Of a stretch of DNA of 64,000 nucleotides, positions 18,614 to 27,272 are shown piece after piece (position 1 is the first letter of the stretch; every line of letters begins with the position of its first letter). The notes beneath the pieces were generated by a model. That model had not been told where the DNA came from. It worked only from the letters and a program-made list of their open reading frames with translations, and did no database searches. Origin of the DNA: Methyloligella sp050110875 (GTDB lineage: Bacteria > Pseudomonadota > Alphaproteobacteria > Rhizobiales > Methyloligellaceae); contig CP188828.1 of the NCBI GenBank assembly GCA_050110875.1, positions 992,001-1,056,000 of the forward strand, in the 5' to 3' direction. The translations under genes were made by a program, and so were the position numbers.

Positions 18614-19300
18614 ATGTCCAAACTCCTACACTATCCCTTATGCCCTTTCTCCCGCTCCGTGCGGCTTGCCCTCGCAGAATGCGATGTTGCGTTCGAACTG
18701 CAGGAGGAGCGCCCCTGGGAATGGCGACCGGACTTTATCCGACTGAACCCGGCGGGGTCAGTACCGGTTTTTGTCACAGACGAATTTCCGATCTGCGGTG
18801 CCTATGCGATCTCGGAATATTTCCAGGAAACGGAGCTTGCGGAAGGCGAGCCGCACAGCTTCCAGCTGTTTCCCGGCGATCCGGAAGAGCGGGCGGAAAT
18901 CCGCCGGCTGATCGATTGGTTTCACCGGAAGTTCAACGACGAGGTCACCAGCTACGTGCTGGACGAGAAGGTCTTCCGCAGCTTCGGGCCGCGCAGCTCG
19001 CCGCCGGATATGGAGGCGATGCGGGCAGGCCGCGAGAACTTGCGTTATCATCTGGCCTATATCGGCCATCTGGTGGAGGCCAGGAGTTGGCTGGCGGGCG
19101 AGGCGCTGAGCTTCGCCGATCTGGCCGCGGCGGCGCATCTTTCGGCGCTCGACTATCTGGGCGAGGTGCCCTGGGAAGAATTCGAGCCTACGAAGAACTG
19201 GTATGCGCTTTTGAAGTCGCGCCCGTCTTTCCGGCCCCTGCTGGCGGATCGGATCCCCGGGTTCACGCCGCCGGACAGCTACGCCGATCTGGATTTTTGA
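18614..19300 (+). CDS. fzlA: GST-fold protein, probable FtsZ-binding FzlA
   Basis: A 228-residue glutathione S-transferase-like protein. It has a thioredoxin-like N-terminal domain (LLHYPLCPFSRSVRLALAE, then LNPAGSVPVFV with the cis-proline) and an all-helical C-terminal domain containing WLAGEALSFADLAAAAHLS. The C-terminal ending PPDSYADLDF and the setting directly upstream of queG match, from memory, the alphaproteobacterial FzlA family. In Caulobacter FzlA binds FtsZ filaments and is needed for constriction. A plain glutathione transferase is the alternative. It starts 104 nt from divergent uppP, and queG follows by 39 nt. Confidence 0.75.
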   Translation: MSKLLHYPLCPFSRSVRLALAECDVAFELQEERPWEWRPDFIRLNPAGSVPVFVTDEFPICGAYAISEYFQETELAEGEPHSFQLFPGDPEERAEIRRLIDWFHRKFNDEVTSYVLDEKVFRSFGPRSSPPDMEAMRAGRENLRYHLAYIGHLVEARSWLAGEALSFADLAAAAHLSALDYLGEVPWEEFEPTKNWYALLKSRPSFRPLLADRIPGFTPPDSYADLDF

Positions 19301-19339
19301 CGAGCAGCCCGAACGAGCCCTGAGCGAGGGCGACACGCT

Positions 19340-20458
19340 TTGAGCCTGAAAGACGATATCGCACACGAAGCCGCCGAGCTCGGGTTCGACGAGATCGGCT
19401 TCGCATCGGCCGACGCCCCCGAATGGGCCGGGCCGGGGCTGGAGGAGTTCCTCGCCCATGGCTGGCAGGGCGATATGGGCTGGATGGCGGAGAATGCCGA
19501 CCGTCGGAAAGACCCCCGCACGCTCTGGCCCGAGGCTCGTAGCGTCATTCTGCTCGGGGTCAATTACGGGCCCGACAGCGATCCGTTGGCCGCGCTGCAG
19601 AATCACGCGATCGGTGCGGTCGCCACCTATGCCAAACGGCGCGACTATCACGACGTCGTCAAGAAGCGGCTGAAGCAGCTCGCCCGCTTCGTGCAGGGCG
19701 AATCGGGCGCGGATGTGAAGGTGTTCGTCGACACGGCGCCGGTGATGGAGAAGCCACTCGCCGCCAAGGCGGGGCTCGGCTGGCAGGGCAAGAACACCAT
19801 GCTGGTGAGCCGGCGGTTCGGCTCCTGGCTGTTTCTGGGAGCGATCTTCACCACCGCTGAGATCGAGCCTGATACGCCGGAGACCGATCATTGCGGCGGC
19901 TGCACCCGCTGTCTCGACATCTGCCCGACCGATGCTTTCGCCGGGCCCTACAAGCTCGATGCGCGGCGCTGCATCGCCTATCTCACCATCGAGCATAAGG
20001 GGCACATTCCGGAGGAATATCGGAAGCCGATCGGCAAGCGGGTCTTCGGCTGCGAGGATTGCCTGGCCGTCTGCCCCTGGAACAAATTCGCCACCGCTTC
20101 GAGGGAGGCCAAGCTCGCGATCCGCGAAGAAGCGGATAATCCGCCGCTTGCGGTGCTCCTGGCATTGGACGATGCGGGTTTTCGCGAGCGCTTCCGCGGC
20201 ACGCCGATCAAGCGGACGGGGCGGGACCGTTTCCTGCGCAACGTGCTGATCGCGGCGGGAAATTCCGGCGATCGCGGCTTGCTTCCGCATGTCGAGCGGC
20301 TCCTTTCGGACGCTTCGCCCCTGGTGCGGGCGATGGCGGTCTGGGCCTTGAAAGAGCTTGCTCCGGCCCGGGCCGCAGAGCTGAGGTCCGCCCATCTCGC
20401 CCGGGAGACGGATCGCCATGCGGCTTCCGAATGGAACGAGACGAAGGTGGCGGCGTGA
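19340..20458 (+). CDS. queG: tRNA epoxyqueuosine(34) reductase QueG
   Basis: Cobalamin-dependent iron-sulfur enzyme that reduces epoxyqueuosine to queuosine at the tRNA wobble position. In 372 residues there is the catalytic/cobalamin region (KVFVDTAPVMEKPLAAKAGL then GWQGKNTMLVS). Two 4Fe-4S motifs follow, CGGCTRCLDICPT and CEDCLAVCPW, and then a HEAT-like C-terminal repeat (LLPHVERLLSDASPLVRAM). It starts with TTG at 19340, preceded by GAGGG. It lies between fzlA and an SDR gene that overlaps its stop codon, so the three form an operon. Confidence 0.95.
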   Translation: MSLKDDIAHEAAELGFDEIGFASADAPEWAGPGLEEFLAHGWQGDMGWMAENADRRKDPRTLWPEARSVILLGVNYGPDSDPLAALQNHAIGAVATYAKRRDYHDVVKKRLKQLARFVQGESGADVKVFVDTAPVMEKPLAAKAGLGWQGKNTMLVSRRFGSWLFLGAIFTTAEIEPDTPETDHCGGCTRCLDICPTDAFAGPYKLDARRCIAYLTIEHKGHIPEEYRKPIGKRVFGCEDCLAVCPWNKFATASREAKLAIREEADNPPLAVLLALDDAGFRERFRGTPIKRTGRDRFLRNVLIAAGNSGDRGLLPHVERLLSDASPLVRAMAVWALKELAPARAAELRSAHLARETDRHAASEWNETKVAA

Positions 20459-21324
20459 GCAGCAAATTGTTCTGCTTCGGACTCGGCTTTTCGGCGGAGG
20501 CGCTGGCCCGGCGTCTCAAGCAGCAGGGCTGGGAGATCGCCGGCACCGTGCGCAGCGACCAGAAGGCGGACCGGCTTTCGGCGCTAGGCTACGACGTGGC
20601 GACCTTCGAGGGACCTGCGGACAAGGCGGAGATCGCAAAGCGCCTGGAGGGAACCACGCATCTGCTGCTCTCCATTCCGCCACGCGACGGCGATCCGGCG
20701 CTTATCCTGTTCCGGGACGCGATCGCCGCTCTGAAGACGCTGGAATGGATCGGCTATCTATCGACCGTGGGCGTTTATGGCGACCATGACGGTGCGCCGG
20801 TGGACGAGGCGACCCCGCCAAGACCGGCGAAAGAGCGCAGCAAGGCGCGGCTGACGGCCGAGGCGGACTGGCTGGCGCTGGGAGAGAAGACCGGCGTGCC
20901 GACCCAGGTGTTCCGCCTGGCCGGCATCTACGGCCCCGGGCGGAGCGCCATCGACAAGATCAACGACGGCACGGCGAAGCGGATCGTGAAGCCGGGTCAG
21001 GTGTTCAGCCGCGTCCATGTGGAGGATATCGCGACCGTTCTGGAGGCCTCCATCGCCCAGCCCCGCCAGGGCGCGATCTACAACGTGGCGGACGACGAAC
21101 CCGCGCCGCCGCAAGACGTGATCACCTACGCCGCCGAATTGCTGGGCGTCGATCCGCCGCCGGAGGTGCCGTTCGAGCAGGCCGACATGTCGCCCATGGC
21201 GCGGAGCTTCTATAGCGAGCGGCGGCACATCCTGAACGACTTGATCAAGTCGGAGCTGAAGGTCGAGCTTGCCTATCCGAATTATCGGGAAGGCTTGCGC
21301 TCCCTGATGCCACGGCAGGACTAG
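20455..21324 (+). CDS. SDR / NAD-dependent epimerase-like protein
   Basis: A 289-residue extended short-chain dehydrogenase-like protein, resembling the YeeZ group. The N-terminal dinucleotide loop reads CFGLGFSAEALARRL, a degenerate GxGxxG. STVGVYGDHDG, AGIYGPGRSAID and VFSRVHVEDIA follow. The catalytic Tyr/Lys pair of active epimerases is not clear, and the substrate is unknown. GTG at 20455 is chosen because it overlaps the queG stop (GTGA) and follows AAGGTGG; the longer frame from 20431 lies inside queG. It converges with, and overlaps by 4 bp, the next hydrolase gene. Confidence 0.8.
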   Translation: MSSKLFCFGLGFSAEALARRLKQQGWEIAGTVRSDQKADRLSALGYDVATFEGPADKAEIAKRLEGTTHLLLSIPPRDGDPALILFRDAIAALKTLEWIGYLSTVGVYGDHDGAPVDEATPPRPAKERSKARLTAEADWLALGEKTGVPTQVFRLAGIYGPGRSAIDKINDGTAKRIVKPGQVFSRVHVEDIATVLEASIAQPRQGAIYNVADDEPAPPQDVITYAAELLGVDPPPEVPFEQADMSPMARSFYSERRHILNDLIKSELKVELAYPNYREGLRSLMPRQD

Positions 21325-22121
21325 CTTTCGACCAGGCCCTGCAGGGTCCGCTCCAGGCGCTTCAGATCCTGAGGCCTCGACAGGCGATGGTCGCCGTCCT
21401 TGATGAGGTCGATCTCGACATCGTCATTGGCGAGCAGGTCGATCAGCGCAAGGGCATGACGCCAAGGCACATCGGTATCCTGCATGCCTTGGAGAATGCG
21501 CACCGGACAGCCGGTATCGAGCTTGCCGCCGCCGAGCAGATGATTGCGGCCCTCCTCGATGAGGAAGCGGCTGATCGGATAGGGGTCGTCGTAATCGGAT
21601 TCGGCGTAGTAGACGCCTTCGGTCTCGATCTTTTGGCGGGAGGCCGCGGAGAGCTTCTGCCACATCAGGGCCTCGGTCATGTCGTGGGCGGGCGCGATCA
21701 GCACCATGCCGGCCAGCCGGTCGCTCATGTTCTCCCGTGCCAGATGGCGGGCCAGCAGGAGGGCGAGCCAGCCGCCCATGGAGGAGCCGATGACGATGAC
21801 GCGCCGGGCTTGCATCAACTCGAAGATCGCGACTGCTTCCTCCAGCCAATCGCCGATGGAGCCTTGGGCAACGTCGCCGCTGGACAGGCCGTGGCCGGAA
21901 AAATCGAATCGCATGAAGGGGAGTGATCGCGCCGCTGACCAATCGTGCAGCGCGGCGACCTTGGTGCCGGCCATGTCGGAAAGAAAGCCGGACAACCAGA
22001 GCAGGCTCGGCCCCTCGCCCCCGTGGTCGCCATCGGTGCGATAAGCGATGCGTCTCGACGCGGCATCGGGTGCTGCGCGCGGCGGGCCAAGCTCCAGGAA
22101 TTGCGGTTCGTCGTCACTCAC
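21321..22121 (-). CDS. Alpha/beta hydrolase
   Basis: A 266-residue serine hydrolase with an intact triad: nucleophile elbow GSSMGGWLA, acid in GMQDTDVPW, and histidine in DGDHRLSRP. The segment RFDFSGHGLSSGD is typical of the ABHD10/BioH-like esterases and thioesterases. GTG at 22121 is the start. It has no signal peptide, so it acts in the cytoplasm. It is convergent with the SDR gene and divergent from the GT4 gene. The substrate cannot be inferred. Confidence 0.85.
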   Translation of the reverse strand: MSDDEPQFLELGPPRAAPDAASRRIAYRTDGDHGGEGPSLLWLSGFLSDMAGTKVAALHDWSAARSLPFMRFDFSGHGLSSGDVAQGSIGDWLEEAVAIFELMQARRVIVIGSSMGGWLALLLARHLARENMSDRLAGMVLIAPAHDMTEALMWQKLSAASRQKIETEGVYYAESDYDDPYPISRFLIEEGRNHLLGGGKLDTGCPVRILQGMQDTDVPWRHALALIDLLANDDVEIDLIKDGDHRLSRPQDLKRLERTLQGLVES

Positions 22122-22168
22122 CTTATCACACCACTTCTTTTCGCTGATCCATCGAGAGTTATTCGCCC

Positions 22169-23374
22169 ATGGCCGGCCCGACCATAATGCAGATCGTCCC
22201 CCGGGTCGAAACCGGCGGCAGCGAGCAATCGGCGATCGAAATCAACGCCGCCCTCGTGCGGGCCGGCGCGACCTCCATCGTCGTTTCCCAGGGCGGTAGG
22301 CTGGCAGAGAAGATCGAGGCCGAGGGCGGGCAGAACATCATTCTGCCGGCGGCGAGCAAGAACCCGATCATCATGGTCCGCAACGCCGCCAAGCTGGCGC
22401 GGCTGATCGAGACCGAGTTCGTCGATCTCGTCCATGCGCGGAGTCGGGCACCCGCCTGGAGCGCCCTCTACGCCGCGCGGGCCATGAAGCGGCCGTTCGT
22501 CACCACCTATCACGGCTCCTATGCCAGCCCTGCCCCGTTCAAGACGACCTATAACAGCGTGATGGCGCGCGGCGATGTGGTGATCGCCAATTCCCGGTGG
22601 ACCGCCGATATGGTGCATGAGCGCCACGGCACGCCCTACGAGAAAATGCCGATCATCCCGAGAGGGCTCGACGCCAGCCAATTCGACCCGGCCGCGGTCA
22701 CCCAGGAACGGCGTGCCGCCTTGCAGCAAGCCTGGGGACTCAAGCCCGACGATATCGTGCTGCTGCAAGCGGCACGGCTCACCGGCTGGAAGGGGCAGCG
22801 AACGGTGATCGAAGCGGCGGCGCTTCTGAAGGCGCAAGGACGGCTCGGCAAGGCGGTCTTTATCCTGGCCGGCGCCAGCCAGGGCCGCGACAAATACGAG
22901 GCGGAGCTGCGCGAAGCGATCGGGAAGGCGGGGCTGACAGATCACGTGCGCATCGTCGGCCATTGCGACGACATGGCTGCGGCGCATGCGCTGGCCCATG
23001 TGACGATCATCGCATCGATACAGGCGGAGACCTTCGGACGCGCGAGCATCGAGGCCCAGGCCATGGGCTCGCCGGTGATCGTGACCGATATCGGGGCGGC
23101 GCCGGAGACGCTCGTTCCGGCACATCTCGATCCTGCGCGGTTCACCGGCTGGCTGGTTCCGCCGCGCGATTCGCAGGCTCTCGCCGAGAAACTCGCCGAG
23201 ACGCTGACGCTTTCGAGGCAACAGCGCGACGAGATTGGGATGCGCGCCCGCGACCATGTGGCGCGCAACTTTTCGCTTATCGCGATGCAGCGGCGCACTT
23301 TAAGTGTCTATGATTGCCTGCTGGGGACACATCTCGCCGAGCGCTTCAACGGCGATGTCGTAAATCTGCCTTAG
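22169..23374 (+). CDS. GT4-family glycosyltransferase
   Basis: A GT-B retaining glycosyltransferase of 401 residues. The acceptor domain begins with IMQIVPRVETGGSEQS and contains YHGSYASP. The donor domain has LLQAARLTGWKGQRTVIEAA, the E-x7-E motif around AETFGRASIEAQAMGSPVI, and a final TGWLVPPRDSQALAEKL. It probably adds a sugar during LPS or capsule synthesis, as the next two genes also suggest. ATG at 22169 is the start. No membrane helix is present. Confidence 0.9.
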   Translation: MAGPTIMQIVPRVETGGSEQSAIEINAALVRAGATSIVVSQGGRLAEKIEAEGGQNIILPAASKNPIIMVRNAAKLARLIETEFVDLVHARSRAPAWSALYAARAMKRPFVTTYHGSYASPAPFKTTYNSVMARGDVVIANSRWTADMVHERHGTPYEKMPIIPRGLDASQFDPAAVTQERRAALQQAWGLKPDDIVLLQAARLTGWKGQRTVIEAAALLKAQGRLGKAVFILAGASQGRDKYEAELREAIGKAGLTDHVRIVGHCDDMAAAHALAHVTIIASIQAETFGRASIEAQAMGSPVIVTDIGAAPETLVPAHLDPARFTGWLVPPRDSQALAEKLAETLTLSRQQRDEIGMRARDHVARNFSLIAMQRRTLSVYDCLLGTHLAERFNGDVVNLP

Positions 23375-23452
23375 TTACGCCGTCTCCTAACCATCTGTTA
23401 AGCATATTCGGGCGATCTTTCAGCTCCACAATCTAAGCCCCTGTTGCCTCTC

Positions 23453-24400
23453 ATGTTGATAGAAAATCCCCATGCGTTCCAAGGCACTCCGTTAAAAGCC
23501 GGGGGCGAGGATTCACCCGTTTACTATCTGTTTCACGTGCCGAAATGCGCTGGCCGCACGATCGACCGTCATCTCTCGCTTTACGCTCAGGAAGGCCGCT
23601 ATTTCCGGGCCAAGAAGCGGAAAGGATTCGGCCGTCTGTTCTCGCCGCGCCACGCGCTTTCCGGCATGCCCGATCCGAGCCAGCTGAACGCTATCAGCGG
23701 TCACTATCTCGGCGCTTCGGTCGAAGATTTCTGCGCGGGGCGGGAGATCCGCCGGGCGCTGCTGCTGCGCGATCCCGTCAGCCATCTGGTCTCCTATTAC
23801 AATTACCGGATGCAGCGCTACATCGCCCAGGGCATGCAGCCCTACAGCTTCGAGCTCGCCTATCGCGCCACGCAGCGGGACTTCATCACCCATTACATCC
23901 TGCGCAACTTCCTGGAGATCCCCCTGCCCCGGCTGTGGCTCATGACCCGGCCGCAGAAATGGGCTCTGGTGAACGAATTCCTGTCTCGCTTCTGGTTCGT
24001 TGGCGATTACCGGAAATGCTCCGAGCTGATCGAGGCGATCGCACCGGATCTCGGCGTGCCGGATCGGGCGGTGCCGCAGAATATCTGCACCGGAAATTCC
24101 AACCATCCGACCTGGCGGCCGATCAGCGTGAGCGATCTGTCGCCGGAGATGATCCGCCGCATTCGCGAGGAGAACAGCCTCGACCAGCGTCTTTGGCAGA
24201 CCTGGCGGGGCGCGGGTCTCAACGTGCAGGACGTCAACGAGATGGCGTTGCTGGCTCCAGCGAAGCTGAAATTCTCCTTGCAGGAGGTCTCGCGGCTGAT
24301 CCATCAGCTGCGGCGACGGGCAGCGCGGCGCCGGACCATGCCGGAGAGGCCGATTCCCGCCCTGTCTCAGCCGGCCAGCCGGGCCGTGCAGCCAAGCTAG
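23453..24400 (+). CDS. Sulfotransferase-like protein
   Basis: A 315-residue protein with the two PAPS-binding signatures of carbohydrate sulfotransferases. The first is the 5'-phosphosulfate loop, as YLFHVPKCAGRTIDRHL (compare H-x-P-K-x-G/A-x-T). The second is the 3'-phosphate loop, as LLLRDPVSHLVSYYNYRM (compare R-D-P-x-x-x-x-x-S-x-Y). It would transfer sulfate to a glycan. ATG at 23453 is chosen over an in-frame TTG at 23444; no good ribosome site is visible. It is 78 nt after a GT4 gene and 112 nt before an O-antigen-ligase-like gene, all on the same strand. An Arg-rich C-terminal 40 residues is unusual. Confidence 0.75.
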   Translation: MLIENPHAFQGTPLKAGGEDSPVYYLFHVPKCAGRTIDRHLSLYAQEGRYFRAKKRKGFGRLFSPRHALSGMPDPSQLNAISGHYLGASVEDFCAGREIRRALLLRDPVSHLVSYYNYRMQRYIAQGMQPYSFELAYRATQRDFITHYILRNFLEIPLPRLWLMTRPQKWALVNEFLSRFWFVGDYRKCSELIEAIAPDLGVPDRAVPQNICTGNSNHPTWRPISVSDLSPEMIRRIREENSLDQRLWQTWRGAGLNVQDVNEMALLAPAKLKFSLQEVSRLIHQLRRRAARRRTMPERPIPALSQPASRAVQPS

Positions 24401-24512
24401 GCGCGGCTCAGAAGACACGCAGCTACAGTTTTTCTCTGTTTCTCTGGGCTTGCACACCCGATTGCGCTATTGCGTCTGTCGATACGACACGGTTGCATCT
24501 GGGGATGGGAGT

Positions 24513-25802
24513 ATGAGGTCTTTCGGCGCACGGCTCGCCGCCGTTCTGACGCCATTGATCGTTTTTGCGTCCTTCCTCTGTCTCGTTACCCCGCGCGTCA
24601 CCGTGGCAGCCTTGGTCGTGTTCTCCCTGGTGATCATTTCGCTCGCCCTCTTGGAAGGCGCGCGGTTGCGCGATCTCGTGCGGCCCGACCTAGGGCTTTG
24701 GCTCTTTCTCGCGACAACGGTCTATCTCTTCATCAACGCCACCTGGTCGGCCGATATGGATCGGGCGATCAATAAAGCCGCCTTGTTCATCCTCTTCGCG
24801 GTGCTGACCCTGGGAACCGCGCGAGCCATATTTACCTGGCCGGAAGAACGCGCGAAACGGGCGGGTGCAGCCTTCGCCATCGGTGTCGCTCTGGGCGGTC
24901 TCTATCTCCTCATCGAGGTCTTGACCGATCAGGCCCTGGCCCGCTGGTTCTTCAACTTGCTGCCCGCGCTGCGTCCGGACGACAAGGGGATGGTGCTGGA
25001 AGATGGCGAGATCCTGTCCATTCGCATTGCGGAGCTCAACCGGGGGATCGCTCTTCTTCTGATGAGCCTTTGGCCGCTGATGCTTTATCTCACCGGCCGG
25101 CGCCGCGGCTGGCCGTCCTGGGCCGTCGGCACAGCCCTCTTCGCCCTGGCGGCCTATGTGATACTCGCTTCGGATCACAATACGTCGCAGATCGCAATTT
25201 TCGTCAGCCTCGTCGCCTTCCTCGCCACCTACGCCCTGCCGCGCCCGGCCTGGCTTGCTCTCACCGCCGCCTGGTGCCTCAGCTTCGTCGCCGTCTTGCC
25301 GCTCGCCATCTTTGCCTATCAAGCCGATCTGCATAAGGCGGAATGGCTGCCTTATTCGGCACGCGCCCGGATCGTGCTGTGGTCCTACACGGCTCATGTG
25401 GTGCCTAAGACCCCGGTGCTGGGTATCGGGGGAAGCTCCAGCCGCGCGCTGGCGTCGGAGCCGGAGGCGATCGCCAAGGCCAAGGAGGCGCAGAAGCAAG
25501 GCAAGGTCTATGCCTGGTGGGCCGGACCCCATGCCCATAACGAATATCTGCAAAGCTGGTACGAGCTGGGTGTCACCGGCGTTGTGTTGCTGATGGTCTG
25601 CGGCGCCTGGGTGCTCTGGGCGATGGGACGGCTGCCACGGGGACAGCTCCCCTATATGGTCGCCCATTTCGCGGCTTTCGCCACGCTTTCAGCCTCCGCC
25701 TGGGGCATGTGGCAGACTTGGCTCATGGCCTTGCCGGGCCTCGCCGTGATCTACGGCGCGATCGCCTTGCGGGCCACGCAAGAGGCTTCACCCGAGAGCT
25801 GA
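24513..25802 (+). CDS. O-antigen ligase / polymerase family membrane protein
   Basis: A 429-residue polytopic membrane protein with about 10-12 hydrophobic segments and the Wzy_C/WaaL-type periplasmic loop. The loop runs from ARARIVLWSYTAHVVPKTPV through GIGGSS to the signature HAHNEYLQSWYELGVTG, containing the conserved His-Asn-x-x-Leu-Gln. Such proteins join undecaprenyl-linked glycans to lipid A core, or polymerise repeat units. ATG at 24513 follows GGGAG. It closes a run of GT4, sulfotransferase-like and ligase genes that looks like a small surface-glycan group. Confidence 0.85.
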   Translation: MRSFGARLAAVLTPLIVFASFLCLVTPRVTVAALVVFSLVIISLALLEGARLRDLVRPDLGLWLFLATTVYLFINATWSADMDRAINKAALFILFAVLTLGTARAIFTWPEERAKRAGAAFAIGVALGGLYLLIEVLTDQALARWFFNLLPALRPDDKGMVLEDGEILSIRIAELNRGIALLLMSLWPLMLYLTGRRRGWPSWAVGTALFALAAYVILASDHNTSQIAIFVSLVAFLATYALPRPAWLALTAAWCLSFVAVLPLAIFAYQADLHKAEWLPYSARARIVLWSYTAHVVPKTPVLGIGGSSSRALASEPEAIAKAKEAQKQGKVYAWWAGPHAHNEYLQSWYELGVTGVVLLMVCGAWVLWAMGRLPRGQLPYMVAHFAAFATLSASAWGMWQTWLMALPGLAVIYGAIALRATQEASPES

Positions 25803-25833
25803 CGAAACGGAGCTTTCCCGTCCGTTTAGCCGG

Positions 25834-26241
25834 CTAGTAGCAAAGCCTGGCACCGGAGGTGCAGACCACCGGCGAGACGACGCCCCGCCAGCAGATCGTA
25901 TAGGTGCCGGGATCGACGATGTCGGGCTTGAAATAAAGATCGGGAGAGACGGAATCGCGCCAATAGGGGTTCGGCTTCGGACGGGCGGCGCTGCGCACCG
26001 GATTGAGACCCGGGTTTTGACGCCGCCAATCTACGATCGCATTCTCCAGCGCCTCACGAGATCCCGCCACCGCCGTCTCCAGGGCCACACCGTCGTCGGT
26101 CCCCGAAACCATCACACATGCCCGAAAAGCCTGCGCGTGGCTCGCCGATGTCACACAAAGGCTCAGCATAAAGACGGTGAGCGCGGCGGTCAGGGTTGCG
26201 CCAGCGCGAATCAATCCACATGTAAGGTTCGTCATCCCCAT
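25834..26241 (-). CDS. Small secreted protein, unknown function
   Basis: A 135-residue product with a signal peptide (hydrophobic residues about 10-32, cleavage expected after SASHAQ). The mature part of about 98 residues contains four cysteines (ACVMV, TICW, VVCTS, LCY), three of them in the last 25 residues, suggesting two disulfides. YWRDSVSPDLYFKPDI is a distinctive segment. ATG codons at 26241 and 26235 are both possible starts; the longer frame from 26295 would bury the signal. It is convergent with the ligase gene and divergent from infC. I do not recognise the family. Confidence 0.6.
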   Translation of the reverse strand: MGMTNLTCGLIRAGATLTAALTVFMLSLCVTSASHAQAFRACVMVSGTDDGVALETAVAGSREALENAIVDWRRQNPGLNPVRSAARPKPNPYWRDSVSPDLYFKPDIVDPGTYTICWRGVVSPVVCTSGARLCY

Positions 26242-26365
26242 CCCCGTCTTCACTTGCCTTCCCAGCTTGCCTTTTCGTTCCGCGAAGCTTCGCAATCGTA
26301 TCGCTGTTTAGACTGACACTTTTGCAAAAGGGTAAGCTTCCCTCGCCGAAGGCCTCCCGATTGAC

Positions 26366-26393
26366 TTGTCAGTTGGGTTTCCCATCCTATAGA
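26366..26393 (+). promoter_or_regulatory. Sigma70-type promoter of infC
   Basis: TTGTCA (26366-26371), 16 nt, then TATAGA (26388-26393). The predicted start near 26400 gives an infC leader of about 85 nt. An overlapping TTGACT (26361) is 21 nt from the same -10 and so less suitable. Confidence 0.5.
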
Positions 26394-26484
26394 AATTCGC
26401 TCGCAATCGCTTTACGCCAGCGCGTTTGCCACTACTCTCTTATCAACAGCGCTTGGCCATTTGGGCAATAGAGGAGTTCGACAC

Positions 26485-27021
26485 ATCGCAAGACGGCCAA
26501 TGAAAATGACTCCCAATCGGGAGGGGCCCCGCACAAACGAGGCCATCAATTCTGAGAAGATTCAGCTGATCAATGCGGAAGGCGACAATATCGGCATCGT
26601 CCCCGTGGAAGAGGGTATCGCTCTCGCCATGGAGGCTGGGCTCGATCTGGTCGAGATCGCGCCGAATTCCGATCCGCCTGTCTGCAAGATTCTCGATTAC
26701 GGGAAATACAAGTATCAGGCTCAGAAGAAGGCCGCCGAAGCGCGCAAGAAGCAGCGCACGGTGGAGGTCAAAGAGATCAAGATGCGGCCGAATATCGATG
26801 TGCACGATTACGATGTGAAAATGCGCTCGATGGTCCGCTTCTTCGAGGAAGGCGACAAGGTCAAGGTGACCTTGCGATTCCGCGGCCGCGAGATGGCGCA
26901 TCAGGAGCTCGGCATGCAGCTTCTGAATCGCGTGCGCCAGGATACTGTCGATCTGGCCAAGGTCGAATCCGAGCCGAAGCTCGAGGGCCGGCAGATGATC
27001 ATGGTGCTGGCGCCGCGCTAA
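26485..27021 (+). CDS. infC: Translation initiation factor IF-3 (probable AUC start)
   Basis: IF-3 keeps ribosomal subunits apart and checks the start codon. The N-domain (RTNEAINSEKIQLINAEGDN), the linker (YKYQAQKKAAEARKKQ) and the C-domain ending in KLEGRQMIMVLAPR are intact. The start is unusual. The only strong ribosome site, GAGGAG (26471-26476), is 8 nt before ATC at 26485 and would begin IARRPMKM, matching the (M/I)-x-RRP N-terminus of relatives. The first ATG (26500) is 23 nt from that site, and the TTG at 26461 lies upstream of it. E. coli infC starts at AUU for autoregulation. The length is 178 residues from 26485. It heads infC-rpmI-rplT-pheS. Confidence 0.95.
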   Translation: MARRPMKMTPNREGPRTNEAINSEKIQLINAEGDNIGIVPVEEGIALAMEAGLDLVEIAPNSDPPVCKILDYGKYKYQAQKKAAEARKKQRTVEVKEIKMRPNIDVHDYDVKMRSMVRFFEEGDKVKVTLRFRGREMAHQELGMQLLNRVRQDTVDLAKVESEPKLEGRQMIMVLAPR

Positions 27022-27047
27022 GGCGCACTTTCTGTTTCGACAATCGG

Positions 27048-27086
27048 GGAGCGTACCGCACCGCCCTTTCGCATGCGGCACGCTCC
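27048..27086 (+). other. Stem-loop in the infC-rpmI gap
   Basis: GGAGCG pairs with CGCTCC and, inside, CCGCA with TGCGG, separated by a 2-nt internal mismatch and closed by a 13-nt loop. It lies 27 nt after infC in a 251-nt gap that holds no gene. It may be a terminator, a processing site or part of an r-protein leader; there is no T-tract. In other bacteria L20 represses rpmI-rplT through a leader structure, but I could not match that structure here. Confidence 0.4.
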
Positions 27087-27272
27087 TGCTCTTGCCTGAA
27101 GTGGCCGATTGGCCTTATAAGGCGCCCTTGAACCAATGCGGGAGCGGCCTGGCGGGGCATGCCATGGCGGCTCGCAATGCTTCATTCATCCAGCAAGGAT
27201 GGTCCCAATGATCGGCCGGGCGGCCGGAGATTCGCGCCCGGCTTTAGAAATGTAAGAATGTAAGGAAGCAAA

